Origin: Chryseobacterium sp. G0201
GTDB lineage: Bacteria; Bacteroidota; Bacteroidia; Flavobacteriales; Weeksellaceae
Assembly (NCBI RefSeq): GCF_003815655.1
Contig: NZ_CP033917.1
Span: 2,914,001-2,978,000 of the forward strand
Reading direction: 5' to 3'
Length of the DNA: 64,000 bases
The stretch's first letter is position 1. Each line of letters begins with the position of its first letter. Below, one piece after another: positions 44,410 to 54,179 of this stretch. The notes beneath the pieces were generated by a model, which searched no databases, was not told where the DNA came from, and saw nothing but the letters and a program-made list of their open reading frames with translations. The position numbers and the translations under genes are program-made.

Positions 44410-45396
44410 TATTTTGAGGTTCACAAATACAGTTAAAAAGGATTTTACTTCAGGTGGATTGGGATTTTTAAATTAAACTTTGTTCGTTTCGATCTTTTAT
44501 ATTGTCCTGAAAAATCACTAATTGATAAACTAAATCTTACAAAACAATAATAACAAATAAATGAATAATTTTTTTAATTACTTTCTATAGTACTATGAGG
44601 GTGGAGTTTCAGCTTTACCTATCATCTCCGCCTTTATTTTAATGTTTAAATCCATTTATATATACTGTTTACAATAAAATTGTGAATTCCAGATTTTAAC
44701 AAATTAACAAATTGATTTTATAGGTTGATTAGGAGTATGTGTAGTTTGGAGTTGTACAAAATACAGTTATTTTATAGTAGAATATCTCTAAATGATTATA
44801 TTTCATATTTTTAACAAGAGGAAATAACGTTAATATTTACAGATAAATGATATTGCAACATTTTATTTTGTGCATCTATTGTTCATCTTGGTATTGTAAA
44901 ACCTTATAAATATTTTTGATATTCTAAAATTAGCTGAAAGTATTTCAATATTCACATAATAAAAAAGATATTTATAATTTATACATTGGAACAATTTTTA
45001 TTAAAAACTGAAAAAGGATTACAGCACTCGTTTACTAATAAATTTGTTAACAGAGAAAAACAATTAAGAGATTCCATTGACAAAAACCTGTGATAATTTA
45101 TTTTTGTGAGGAGGTGATGGTGTAGGAAAATCATAATTAGGAGTTAAAATATGAGAAGAATTTTCAGAGAGCTTATAGAGCATTGCGATACTTTTAGTTA
45201 GAATAAAAATCCAACATTTTACAACATTCAAATTTCAACCCTCCCAAATAACCCTAGCCCAAAGATACAAACACTGAGACTACAAGAATTTTAAACTATA
45301 TTAAATGTTAAATTTATTTTAATAATTCACGATATTTTGATTTATATCATATTATTGTATATCTTTAAAACAACAATTAATCATAAAACAAATACC
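44410..45396. other. Intergenic region of about 1 kb
   Basis: No gene supported. Near 44561 a tiny frame M-N-N-F-F-N-Y-F-L-stop-Y-Y-E-G-G-V-S-A-L-P may be the first codons of a decayed membrane protein. TGATTTATATCA (45338-45349) resembles an FNR-type site upstream of the terpene synthase, but no -7 box at the distance seen elsewhere. Confidence 0.45.
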
Positions 45397-46404
45397 ATGA
45401 GTCAAACCATTTCAAATGAGGAATTTCACGCGATCATAAAACAACTTCCAAAACCGCATTATCCATTCCCTGATTTTATTCATCCTGATTTTCAGCAACA
45501 GCGAGAGGAATATTATACTTGGATTGATACAGAATACATGATCCACAGTAAGGAGGCACGTGAAAAACATAAACAACATGAACTAACCGATATTGCATCC
45601 CGAGGTTGTCCTTTTCTAAAAACAATTGCTGAACTACGTCCCTTAGCCAATTATACAGCTAATGGAGCAATGATGGATGATTACTTTGACCGTTGTTCCC
45701 GTGATGAAATGTATAAAATAACTAATCGTATAATGGCATTGGTGACTGGTGATAATCCAGTAGAGCCTAGTGAAAATGGTATCTTTCACTTATTTTGGGT
45801 CTTGAGACAAGATGCCATTAAATGTGGAATTCCAGAACATATTTACAAAAGGTTTACAAAATCAATGAAAGACGTATTTATAGGCTATGCAGAAGAAAAA
45901 ATATATTACAGAACAAATACAATACCTCCTTTATCTATGTATCTGCTTATCCGAGAAGAAACAAGTGGTGTCAAGCCTTATTGCTATTATGTCGCTCTAC
46001 AAAAAGAATATCGCAATATACCTAATGATGTTTTTGATCATCCTTTTATTAAACGCATATACACTCTTTCTTCTTTAATGATTGGTATACACAACGATAT
46101 TATTTCGTTACCAAAAGAACTCAGCCGTGAAGGAGATACCATGAATCTTGTAAAAGTCCTACAGCAAGAAAAAAAAATATCATTAACACAGGCTTATATG
46201 AAAGCTCTCGAACTACATGATATTTATTTAGAAGAGTTTTTATTATTGCAAAAAAATCTTCCCTCTTTTGATAATTACCAAGAACTTGTTTATAATTATG
46301 TTCAGGACTTAGGTATTATGATTGCAGGTGTTTACGCTTGGCATGCAAACGACACATTCCGCTATAAAAATAATGGTTATGTGGAAGGAGAGTATCCCAC
46401 CTAA
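45397..46404 (+). CDS. Class I terpene synthase
   Basis: 335 residues from ATG 45397 (an upstream ATG at 45337 would add a hydrophobic tail). Cyclises a prenyl diphosphate, probably farnesyl or geranyl diphosphate. The Mg-binding aspartate motif is D-D-Y-F-D at residues 94-98, and the NSE triad is N-D-I-I-S-L-P-K-E at 233-241, with R-Y near the C-terminus (F-R-Y-K-N-N-G-Y). All family motifs are present, so the enzyme should work. It is isolated: no P450, methyltransferase or prenyltransferase nearby. Product not predictable by eye; a volatile sesquiterpene is the first guess. Confidence 0.92.
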   Translation: MSQTISNEEFHAIIKQLPKPHYPFPDFIHPDFQQQREEYYTWIDTEYMIHSKEAREKHKQHELTDIASRGCPFLKTIAELRPLANYTANGAMMDDYFDRCSRDEMYKITNRIMALVTGDNPVEPSENGIFHLFWVLRQDAIKCGIPEHIYKRFTKSMKDVFIGYAEEKIYYRTNTIPPLSMYLLIREETSGVKPYCYYVALQKEYRNIPNDVFDHPFIKRIYTLSSLMIGIHNDIISLPKELSREGDTMNLVKVLQQEKKISLTQAYMKALELHDIYLEEFLLLQKNLPSFDNYQELVYNYVQDLGIMIAGVYAWHANDTFRYKNNGYVEGEYPT

Positions 46405-46659
46405 AGTAATTTTTATCGCTAAAAATTGTAAAATAATTTTATTTTGAAAAATAGCCCAAACAAATATATTAAGGACTATTTTAGGGATATAAATAATAAA
46501 GAGACTTTCTCTCAATGATGCAAAATGGCATGATTGTACGCAGTTTCTGATTCATCGATAGTGAAAATTACATCCTCTTTAAGTGGTCAACCAACCGATT
46601 ATTTACCGTCATTTCGCGTAGCTTACTACATTGCGTTTTCAACTTAGAGAAATTAAAAG
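46405..46659. other. Decayed intergenic stretch
   Basis: No convincing gene; one frame reads Y-I-L-F-K-W-S-T-N-R-L-F-T-V-I-S, possibly foreign coding DNA, ending just before the bestrophin remnant. Confidence 0.35.
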
Positions 46660-47281
46660 CTGAGAAAATATAAAAACGAAAAGCTACAACTGTGAATATC
46701 TCAAATATTACAAAGGACCTGAATGGGAAAGTACTTTAGATAAAGAATTGAATAACTTTCTCAGGGCTGATGAACGTAAGTATATTTTATCAACAAAAAA
46801 CCACGCAACGCAAATCATAACTTTACAATCCTCCCAGAAAAAAAACTGAATGAAGAAGGCAAGATATCAGATTACAATTATGTAGCTCTTGAAATCAACT
46901 AAAAGAATTGTATGATCAGCAGGGTAAATGCGAACGTATTAAAATTTCCCTTATCCAAGGCAATTTTCGGGCATTAATATTTATTTTACTAATTTATTTT
47001 GTATCATGTTACCATTTGGTTTACTTGGTGAATTTTCAAAAATGATTGAAAAATTTGGTGAAAATATTATCTGGCTTACCATTCCATTCAGTATGATTTT
47101 AGGTTGGGTTTTCTTGGTTTTAGAACAAATAGGCGAAAGCACAGAAAATCCTTTTGAGGGTAGTGCGAACGATATTCCCGTTACACAAATAAACCGGAAT
47201 ATAGAAATTGATTTAAGAGAAATGCTGGGTGATAAAGACCTGCCGCCGGCAATTATAGTTGACAATAATATTTTAATGTAA
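46660..47281 (+). pseudogene. Bestrophin-family ion channel, C-terminal half with frameshifts
   Basis: Three blocks in different frames together give the C-terminal half of a UPF0187/bestrophin channel: L-S-T-K-N-H-A-T-Q-I-I-T-L-Q-S-S-Q, then L-N-E-E-G-K-I-S-D-Y and L-Y-D-Q-Q-G-K-C-E-R-I-K, then N-F-P-Y-P-R-Q-F-S and M-L-P-F-G-L-L-G-E-F followed by N-P-F-E-G. Adding one A to the run of eight at 46838-46845 and one to the run of four at 46941-46944 restores a single frame. The N-terminal membrane helices are missing. Bestrophins conduct anions; this copy cannot. Confidence 0.8.
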
Positions 47282-47303
47282 ATGAAAAAACACACACGAG
47301 ATT

Positions 47304-47803
47304 ATGGAACATTTAGAATCCGTTAAAAAATGGTATCCGAAAGCACTAACATCTATCGATACCGTTAATCGTTTATTGGACACGATTGAAAAGCATATCG
47401 GCTTAAACAGATTAGTTAAGAATGGCAATTCGGCTTGTTACGGTGCAGCTAAAGGTGCATTGGGGAAACTCTTTCTGCAGGGCAGATCATTGAAGAAAAG
47501 ATTACTTTACTAGACTTTCAGATGAACATCATTGAGCAGATCTTCTTTCATCAGAAAGACCGAATCCTGAATGCTGAAAATCAAATATTTGAAGCGACAG
47601 AAGTTATGTATGAAGCCATTGATGAAAGAATAGAGGTATTGGTGCAAGAAACCAATTATCCTGGCAAATATGTAATTTTAGTAGGAGCAATTTTCATTAA
47701 TGGAGATAAAGACATGGGATCATTCTGTCAGTTTAAAAAGTTCGATTATATAGATCTAGAAATGCAAAAAAGAAAAAGCTTGATGATAGAATATTATGAA
47801 TAG
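47304..47803 (+). pseudogene. Hypothetical protein, one-base frameshift
   Basis: M-E-H-L-E-S-V-K-K-W-Y-P-K-A-L-T-S-I-D-T-V-N-R-L continues to about codon 54 and then changes frame. One G added to GGGG at 47462-47465 joins it to G-E-T-L-S-A-G-Q-I-I-E-E-K-I-T-L-L-D-F and on to M-I-E-Y-Y-E at 47803, giving a helical protein of about 166 residues. Family unknown; soluble. Confidence 0.55.
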
Positions 47804-48188
47804 TTAAATTTAAAGATTTTAAAATTTAGATTGGGCAACCAAAAATATTACATTATATGGATCTTATTCCGATGGTTACTTAGATATCGGCGTTATATTT
47901 CCAAGTTCTGCTTGTAAAGTAATGAAATAGCTTCCAGGCTGATTGAAGGTCAGGGTTCTAGCATCTTTATTAGAGATAATAAAGTGATATGCAAAGAGGA
48001 CTGGCAAAGTGTAAAGTTATAATATTCAGAAACAGTGAAACTCTACTCTGCAGCCAAATGTGCATGGAACAGGGCTGTAAGTATTAAAGTCAAAGGTCCT
48101 TAAAACGCCGCTTACATGAGTAACTAAACCCCTATACCCTATACCTACATTGGTATTATATTACGAATGCGCAAATTATCAAAATAGT
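47804..48188. other. Intergenic region left of the IS481 element
   Basis: A 35-codon coding-like scrap L-D-W-A-T-K-N-I-T-L-Y-G-S-Y-S-D-G-Y-L-D near 47833-47930 has no start and ends at TAG. No family recognised. The rest is empty. Confidence 0.4.
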
Positions 48189-49196
48189 TGTGAATACGTC
48201 ACCCCTTCGTAGACTAATTTAGTAGAAAACTAATATAGTGTTACGAATATGGAAAAGACAAAAGAAATAAAAGATTATTTAAATTATCTAAAAAAAGTTC
48301 AAGTATTAAAATATGCAAAAGAACGAGGTAAAAATAAAGAAGCATATGAATTTTTCGGTATAAAAAAGAGCACCTTTTATAAGTGGAAAAAAGAATATGA
48401 AAAACAGGGTGAAAAAGGTTTATTAAGGAAAAAGCCCCTAGCATATAACTTTCCAAATCAAATAAAGCCTGAAATTGTTGAAAAAGTATTAGAGCTTCGC
48501 CAAGAACATAAATTAGGTACTTGGAGAATAAAATGGTATTTGGAGCGCTATCATGATATCATCATTTCAGAATGTAGTGTTTATAGAATTTTAAAAAGAA
48601 ATAAAGTAGAACGATTAGATAGGAAAACAACTCGGCGCTCTATGCATAGCATTAGATATGAAAAACAAACCCCTGGACATCATGTACAAGTAGATGTTAA
48701 GTTTCTAATTTTCATAAATGAAGGTGGAATAAAGATAAAAAGGTATCAATATACAGCAATCGATGATGCAACACGCATCAGGACTTTAAAAATATACGAG
48801 AAGCATACACAAGAAAGTTCCATTGATTTTATAAACTGTGTTGTCGAAAAGTTTCCTTTCAGAATTAACACCATACAAACAGATAATGGACATGAATTTC
48901 AATCTAAGTTTCATTGGCATGTACAAGATTTAGGGATGAAACATCGATTTATAAAAGTAGGAACGCCTCAATTAAATGGTAAAGTTGAACGTTCACACTT
49001 AACAGATAAAAAAGAATTTTATCAACTTTTAAGTTATATCGACGACGTAGATTTGAATCAAAAATTACAGCAATGGGAAAATTTTTATAATTTCAATAGG
49101 CCACATGGATCGTTTAAAGGAAAAACGCCTTATGAAATATTAAAAGCTAAGCTAAAATAATTATCTTTAAAGTCTACGAAGCGATGAAGTACGACA
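48189..49196 (+). mobile_element. IS481-family insertion sequence
   Basis: 1008 bp bounded by TGT (48189) and ACA (49196). Imperfect terminal repeats share CTTCGTAGACT exactly (about 48205-48215, reverse at 49171-49181) with partial matches outward. No clear target duplication is visible in the flanking bases, so the flanks may have changed after insertion. Single transposase gene inside. Confidence 0.82.
48249..49160 (+). CDS. IS481-family DDE transposase
   Basis: 303 residues. N-terminal HTH (K-N-K-E-A-Y-E-F-F-G-I-K-K-S-T-F-Y-K-W-K-K-E-Y) and an integrase core with D in H-V-Q-V-D-V-K-F, D in I-Q-T-D-N-G-H-E-F and E in L-N-G-K-V-E-R-S-H, followed by N-F-Y-N-F-N-R-P-H-G. Complete and apparently intact, so the element could be active. 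Confidence 0.93.
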   Translation: MEKTKEIKDYLNYLKKVQVLKYAKERGKNKEAYEFFGIKKSTFYKWKKEYEKQGEKGLLRKKPLAYNFPNQIKPEIVEKVLELRQEHKLGTWRIKWYLERYHDIIISECSVYRILKRNKVERLDRKTTRRSMHSIRYEKQTPGHHVQVDVKFLIFINEGGIKIKRYQYTAIDDATRIRTLKIYEKHTQESSIDFINCVVEKFPFRINTIQTDNGHEFQSKFHWHVQDLGMKHRFIKVGTPQLNGKVERSHLTDKKEFYQLLSYIDDVDLNQKLQQWENFYNFNRPHGSFKGKTPYEILKAKLK

Positions 49197-49335
49197 TTTC
49201 AAGGCAAAAGCAGAAGTTTCAAACTTTTTTTGTGAAATTTTAATTAGCAATATAAATGGCTCAGTCTAGGGTAGTTATCACTATTTGTTCTATTTCCTAG
49301 TGAAGATATTGGTTAATAAATACGATAATAAAGTA

Positions 49336-49363
49336 AATAAAGCCCCTATCAAGGAGCTTTATT
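49336..49363 (-). terminator. Hairpin terminator
   Basis: AATAAAGCCCCT (49336-49347) pairs with AGGAGCTTTATT (49352-49363) with one mismatch. It ends the minus-strand small secreted protein. Confidence 0.8.
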
Positions 49364-49369
49364 AAATAA

Positions 49370-49633
49370 TTAATCGGTAGATCTTCCATTTCCACCTCCA
49401 CCTGAACAGTCTTTTTTCACAACAGTCTTTTTTTCACAAACAAGAAAGCATAAATAGTAAGTTTTAGTTACCTGATAGGTAATTTTACAATCTCCTTCTT
49501 TAATTGTAATCAGACATGTTGTCTCTCTATAGCATTGTGTAATTTCAGGTTCTACAGCCTTTAATGTTTTTGCACTGATATTTGTTGTTCCTAACGTTGC
49601 AAATAATATTGCTGCGAATAATGTTTTTTTCAT
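49370..49633 (-). CDS. Small Cys-rich secreted protein
   Basis: 87 residues. Signal peptide (M-K-K-T-L-F-A-A-I-L-F-A-T-L-G) cleaved near A-K. The mature part of about 65 residues has seven cysteines (T-Q-C-Y-R-E-T-T-C, G-D-C-K, Y-L-C-F-L-V-C-E, K-K-D-C) and a Gly-rich end, so disulphide bonds are likely. Size and cysteine content recall secreted effector or bacteriocin-like peptides, but no family is recognised. Single gene with own terminator. Confidence 0.7.
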   Translation of the reverse strand: MKKTLFAAILFATLGTTNISAKTLKAVEPEITQCYRETTCLITIKEGDCKITYQVTKTYYLCFLVCEKKTVVKKDCSGGGGNGRSTD

Positions 49634-49719
49634 CTTATTGATTTTAGAAGTTAATAATAAATGTTTTTTAATTTAATATTTCTTATGAAGATTTAATTTT
49701 TTTTGATATTTACTATGAG

Positions 49720-50460
49720 TTATTGAATTGGTATTGCTATTACATCTAATTGATCGGTTGGGGTAGTCCCAAATGTTGCTCTTATTCCTATTGGATCCCC
49801 TACATAGGCATATATATAGCCAACTAATCTTATAGTATGAGTTCCCTCATTTAGCACAATACTTCTGCTTCCATTTAGATGAAAGTATCCAAAGGCATAG
49901 TTTTTTGCACTGTTTGTAAAAGGTATTCCGGAATCGATGAAGTCAGTAGAGTTTAAAATAAGTTTTACACCCACTTTTTTTGAAGCACCATCTGTAAGGA
50001 TTGCTCCATTATATCCAACAATATTGGAAGCAGATAAATTATAAGAAATGTTCACGATAGACTTTTGGGATAGAGTAAAAGTTTTTGTTGCTAAAACAGG
50101 AGTTGTTGTTTCTCCATTTAAAGCAGATATTGTACTTGTTATTGTGACAGCGTCAATTCCGTCTACTCCTGTAATAATTATAGGTGTTAGGTTAGGCATC
50201 AATTTCGTGGAGCCTATTACACCATTTTTGTCGGCCACCAGAGTTTTAACAGCTATAAAAGGTTGGTCTTTATTTGGAGATCTGGTTCCATCAGGTTTTG
50301 TGTAAATAACATTTAGACTTCCGTCTGTGGGAAGAGCTCTTATCCTTTCAACCCCATTAATATCTAAGGTTTCTGTTGGATCTGCTATATTTACTCCCAC
50401 TTGAGCGTGAATTGACATACCGAGCGAGACTGCAAAAGCAGTTAATAATTTTTTGTTCAT
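49720..50460 (-). CDS. Secreted/cell-surface protein with a flavobacterial N-terminal domain
   Basis: 246 residues. Signal peptide M-N-K-K-L-L-T-A-F-A-V-S-L-G-M-S then H-A-Q-V-G-V-N-I-A-D-P-T-E-T-L-D-I-N-G, a motif very common at the start of Chryseobacterium and Flavobacterium surface proteins. The rest is strand-rich (beta-sandwich or tail-fibre-like) and ends without a sorting domain. Probably exposed or released; binding partner unknown. Same strand as the small Cys-rich gene, 86 bases away. Confidence 0.7.
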   Translation of the reverse strand: MNKKLLTAFAVSLGMSIHAQVGVNIADPTETLDINGVERIRALPTDGSLNVIYTKPDGTRSPNKDQPFIAVKTLVADKNGVIGSTKLMPNLTPIIITGVDGIDAVTITSTISALNGETTTPVLATKTFTLSQKSIVNISYNLSASNIVGYNGAILTDGASKKVGVKLILNSTDFIDSGIPFTNSAKNYAFGYFHLNGSRSIVLNEGTHTIRLVGYIYAYVGDPIGIRATFGTTPTDQLDVIAIPIQ

Positions 50461-50795
50461 TTTTGTATTTTATGTTTTTGATTAGCCAACTAATTAAGTC
50501 AACCTGTGTTTTAAATATGGTCAGCAAACTTATATAATTATTACTATGAATAAAAACTTAAGAAGAAATGATTTATGAATTTGTGATTGTATTTTAATAA
50601 ATCCTATTGGCGAGAAATAACCAATTAATTATTCATAAATAGTTAAGTGAACTAATTAGATGTAAGTGTCATATAAGTGAATTTAAGTACTCTAACAAAT
50701 TTTGAGTATAAGCTTATTTCGGAAAAAATTACATTATGGTTTGTTATAAATCATTTTGTTATGATTTATTTTGTTGGCACAAACGATGATAAATT

Positions 50796-52400
50796 ATGAA
50801 AAAAAATTCTTTGATTCTTTTCTGTTTTCTATTTTCATTTGCTCAACCTAGATCATTAAATGAACTACAAATTGACCATGAAATTAAAAAAAAACAAAAT
50901 ATCTCCCCCAATAATTTCGATAAAATAATTACTCTATCCACAGATATTTATTGGATAGCTAAAACTAGAAATTATAAAAAAGGGATCCTTGATATTAATA
51001 GTTTACTTATTAACAACTATTTTAAGATAAGAAACGTTACAAAAGTCTTACAGTTGAGTAAAGAAATAGAAAAACTTGCAACCGAAAGCAAAAATGATAC
51101 AATACTAGCAAACATTTACAGAAGTAAAGCTGCCGCACATATTGAACTAGGCTATTATAATCAAGGGCTTAAGGAACTTAATAAAGCTATAAATATAGTC
51201 GATAAAATTGAGTATATAAATGATAGAAATTATTTAAAGGCTCTTACATATCGGGAGTTCGCAGCCTACTATATCCATATCAATGCGTCAGTAGATTCTG
51301 TTTTATATTATCAAAATAAGTGCTTACAAAGCGCGCTAAGTATACAAAGTGATAAAGCTTTTGTAAGAAAAAAATCTTTTATACTTGTTAAATCTTACAT
51401 GAACATAGGAATGATGAATGTGGCTTTGGGGCGTATGGATGATGCTGTAATACATTTATCGAAAGCATTGGTAATTTGCCAAAATGATAAAAAAGGTTAT
51501 ATCCATGGCGATCTTGAAGTTAGCATACTCAATGAACTTGCATGGATTTATTATGAGCAAAAAAAATTTAATATTGCTGCCCACTATGCTGGAAAAGCAG
51601 AAAAAAAAGAATTACAAGCAAGTTTACCTTATGTTCGTAGGGATATTTATGAAATATCTTTTAAAGTATATTCAGCATTGAAAATTAATGCATCTTCAAA
51701 GAAATATACTAACCTTTACATCAAATTAAATGATAGCCTTACTAATGTTGATAAGAATAATGTGAATATTATCACTGAAAAGAATACTACTCATAAAGAG
51801 CAGATCAATACAGGGTCTAGAGTTAAAAATTTATTACTAATTCTTAGTATTATTCTAGTAATTTCTGTTTTTTATATCGTTGTAAAAGTACTTTATCCAG
51901 GCCATAAGATTAGTGCGAAAAACCTACATGCAGCTGACTTAAATGAATTAATACGCAATGAGTCTTCTATAAAAAATCAATCATCTAGCGAAATTCCAAT
52001 TGAAAAAAATGTAAACATTCCCGAACATACTTTAAAATTGATAGTGTTAAAGCTGAATAAATTTGAAAAATCCCAGAAATTTATAAAAAAGGATATAAGC
52101 TTAACTTCTCTTGCAATTGAACTAAATACCAATACTAGATATCTTTCTGAGGTGATAAAACAGAACAAAAAGAAAAGCTACAGTAATTATATCAATGGAT
52201 TAAGGATAGAATATATAAAAAATAAACTTATTGAAAATCCTGTTTATCGGGAATATAAAATAAGTTATCTAGCAGAGGAATGTGGGTTTTCTTCCAGGGA
52301 AGTTTTTGCTGTTACTTTTAAAAAAGAAAACGCTGTTACTCCTTCTTATTTTATAAATAGTCTCAATAATTTCCCCGAAGATGATCCATCCATAGATTAG
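50796..52400 (+). CDS. TPR-transmembrane-AraC regulator
   Basis: 534 residues. N-terminal signal-like hydrophobic stretch, then TPR-like repeats from about 60 to 320 (G-R-M-D-D-A-V-I-H-L-S-K-A-L, F-N-I-A-A-H-Y-A-G-K-A), a single membrane helix near 345-370 (L-L-L-I-L-S-I-I-L-V-I-S-V-F-Y-I), and a C-terminal AraC HTH (L-T-S-L-A-I-E-L-N-T-N-T-R-Y-L-S-E-V-I-K, K-I-S-Y-L-A-E-E-C-G-F-S-S-R). Known in flavobacteria as a membrane-bound regulator class. Targets unknown; the divergent secreted protein genes to the left are the first candidates. Confidence 0.88.
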   Translation: MKKNSLILFCFLFSFAQPRSLNELQIDHEIKKKQNISPNNFDKIITLSTDIYWIAKTRNYKKGILDINSLLINNYFKIRNVTKVLQLSKEIEKLATESKNDTILANIYRSKAAAHIELGYYNQGLKELNKAINIVDKIEYINDRNYLKALTYREFAAYYIHINASVDSVLYYQNKCLQSALSIQSDKAFVRKKSFILVKSYMNIGMMNVALGRMDDAVIHLSKALVICQNDKKGYIHGDLEVSILNELAWIYYEQKKFNIAAHYAGKAEKKELQASLPYVRRDIYEISFKVYSALKINASSKKYTNLYIKLNDSLTNVDKNNVNIITEKNTTHKEQINTGSRVKNLLLILSIILVISVFYIVVKVLYPGHKISAKNLHAADLNELIRNESSIKNQSSSEIPIEKNVNIPEHTLKLIVLKLNKFEKSQKFIKKDISLTSLAIELNTNTRYLSEVIKQNKKKSYSNYINGLRIEYIKNKLIENPVYREYKISYLAEECGFSSREVFAVTFKKENAVTPSYFINSLNNFPEDDPSID

Positions 52401-52885
52401 CTTTAATGATAACCGAAATTTATTTATCAATATATTAATACAATTAAAATACTCTTATATAACAAATATCATATTATTGGGAGTAATTAGCATTTCAAAT
52501 TTCAATAAATTAGAGATATACTTATAGTTACTTATAGTAATGAATTCCGAATTTTTATATAGTTTTTTTCTTCAACACTATACTATATTCATATACTTAG
52601 GGATTATAATTTGGCAACGTTTGGTTTTAGCGTTTTTATTATATTATCTGAAGCTGGCAAAACTTTTTATTTTAAAAGAGTTTCAAGCTACTTCATTGCC
52701 GATTCGATATTGATTCAAAAATATCAACGTTGGAAGATTTATAAAAAAAATGTTGCCGAAATTGAAACTCTCATGAAAAACTTATGTTAATTTTGAATTA
52801 AGTAAAATTTTAAATTCATATTGATTTTCTTCATATCAGAAAAAAATTATATTAAGATTGCATAACATCTATTATGGATCACAAT
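52401..52885. other. Intergenic region
   Basis: No gene supported. A scrap L-I-Q-K-Y-Q-R-W-K-I-Y-K-K-N-V-A-E-I (near 52709-52788) may be the tail of a lost gene. Confidence 0.4.
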
Positions 52886-52919
52886 AAAAACGAGTAATCG
52901 ATTAGGATTACTCGTTTTT
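52886..52919. terminator. Bidirectional terminator
   Basis: AAAAACGAGTAATC (52886-52899) pairs with GATTACTCGTTTTT (52906-52919), a perfect stem with T on both strands. It probably ends the peroxidase operon from the right. Confidence 0.9.
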
Positions 52920-52941
52920 AGTAACAGCCATTAGAATTATA

Positions 52942-54168
52942 TTATTGATTAATAAAAGGGTTGGACCATTTTTTATCAATATATACATTTTTACCGGAAA
53001 GGGTTTTAAGGAATGCAACGAGTGCCTTTTTTTCTTTTTCTGTGATCCTTAGACTATTGGCTACTGCTAAGCGTATATCGAGTTTAGGATTCTGAATGCT
53101 TTTTGGTATATTATTATAATGATCTACTACACTTTCTAACGTATTAATAAGCCCAGAGTGCATCATAGGTCCGTTAGATGCTCCGGTACTATTTACAAGA
53201 TCTCGCAAAGATGGAGATTTTGTAACGTTTATATCAATACCGCTACTATTGATGATATTAATGATTCCATTATTGCTAGAGATAGGAGCTATACTGAATT
53301 CAGGAGCTCCATGGCACCCCGCACATCCAAGACCACCAGCTACGCGATCACCTGTCACCACCAAGCTTAATATCGGGATTTCCATGAAAAGTTTTTTACC
53401 TAAGTTTTCTTCTAATGTAAAATTAGAAAATGACGAAAAATCTGAAAAAACATTAGCCCTGCCCTGATCATATTTAGAATCAAAAGATGTAATACTTCTG
53501 ATAAATTGAGCTAATGCGTTCTGTATTTTCCGCTCTGTAATGTCAACACTGCCATAAGCTTTCGTAAATAGTTCTTGATAGTAGGATAGACCTTTAAGTC
53601 TTGTGATTAGATCACTAACAGAAAGATCACCATTAGCTCCGCTAAATCCCATTTCTATATGGTCTTTAACAGGCATTGTGGTCTGAGTTTCTAAAGTAGC
53701 CGCTCTTTCATCCCAAAAAAAACGGGATTCAAGAGAAAATCTTGCGTTGATCAATCTCATTGAATGTCTTCCTGTGTTTCCGTTAACGCCTTGACTTGCA
53801 ACATTGTTGTCTCCAAATGCCAGTTCCTGCTTATGACAGCTTGCACATGAAACAGTATTATTTGATGAAAGATTCTTATCGTAAAACAATACTCTTCCCA
53901 ATGTGGCACCCCTATCTGTTATTGGATTTAGAAAAGAGGTATTATCCTGAAGAATATAGGAAGGGATTTCCTGGTCTGCATAATTTGCTAAATTATTGAG
54001 ATTAATATTATCACCAAAAGCTGCTGTTAGAGCACTGGACATTTTGGAATTGGACAATGCTGAAAGTTGAGAATTTTCTTCAGAAATTGGTTCATATAAA
54101 TTATCACTTTGACATGATATGATAGCCAGTGTAATTAAGGGAATAAAGAATAATTTTTTATTTTTCAT
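52942..54168 (-). CDS. Di-haem cytochrome c peroxidase (CCP/MauG family) lipoprotein
   Basis: 408 residues from ATG 54168; the earlier in-frame ATG at 54228 lies inside the DUF3995 gene. Lipoprotein signal ending A-I-I-S-C (Cys19), so located in the periplasm on a membrane. Two haem motifs C-A-S-C-H (K-Q-E follows) and C-A-G-C-H, the CCP family pattern, plus F-W-D-E-R-A and M-H-S-G. Family members either reduce hydrogen peroxide or oxidise protein/tryptophan residues (MauG). Same strand as, and just downstream of, the biosynthetic operon; linkage to it is possible but unproven. Confidence 0.9.
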   Translation of the reverse strand: MKNKKLFFIPLITLAIISCQSDNLYEPISEENSQLSALSNSKMSSALTAAFGDNINLNNLANYADQEIPSYILQDNTSFLNPITDRGATLGRVLFYDKNLSSNNTVSCASCHKQELAFGDNNVASQGVNGNTGRHSMRLINARFSLESRFFWDERAATLETQTTMPVKDHIEMGFSGANGDLSVSDLITRLKGLSYYQELFTKAYGSVDITERKIQNALAQFIRSITSFDSKYDQGRANVFSDFSSFSNFTLEENLGKKLFMEIPILSLVVTGDRVAGGLGCAGCHGAPEFSIAPISSNNGIINIINSSGIDINVTKSPSLRDLVNSTGASNGPMMHSGLINTLESVVDHYNNIPKSIQNPKLDIRLAVANSLRITEKEKKALVAFLKTLSGKNVYIDKKWSNPFINQ

Positions 54169-54179
54169 ATAAGAAGTAT

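Noticed and set aside
45338..45349. FNR-type site before the terpene synthase
   Set aside because: The half-sites fit loosely, but no -7 box lies at the expected distance; likely chance in A/T-rich DNA.
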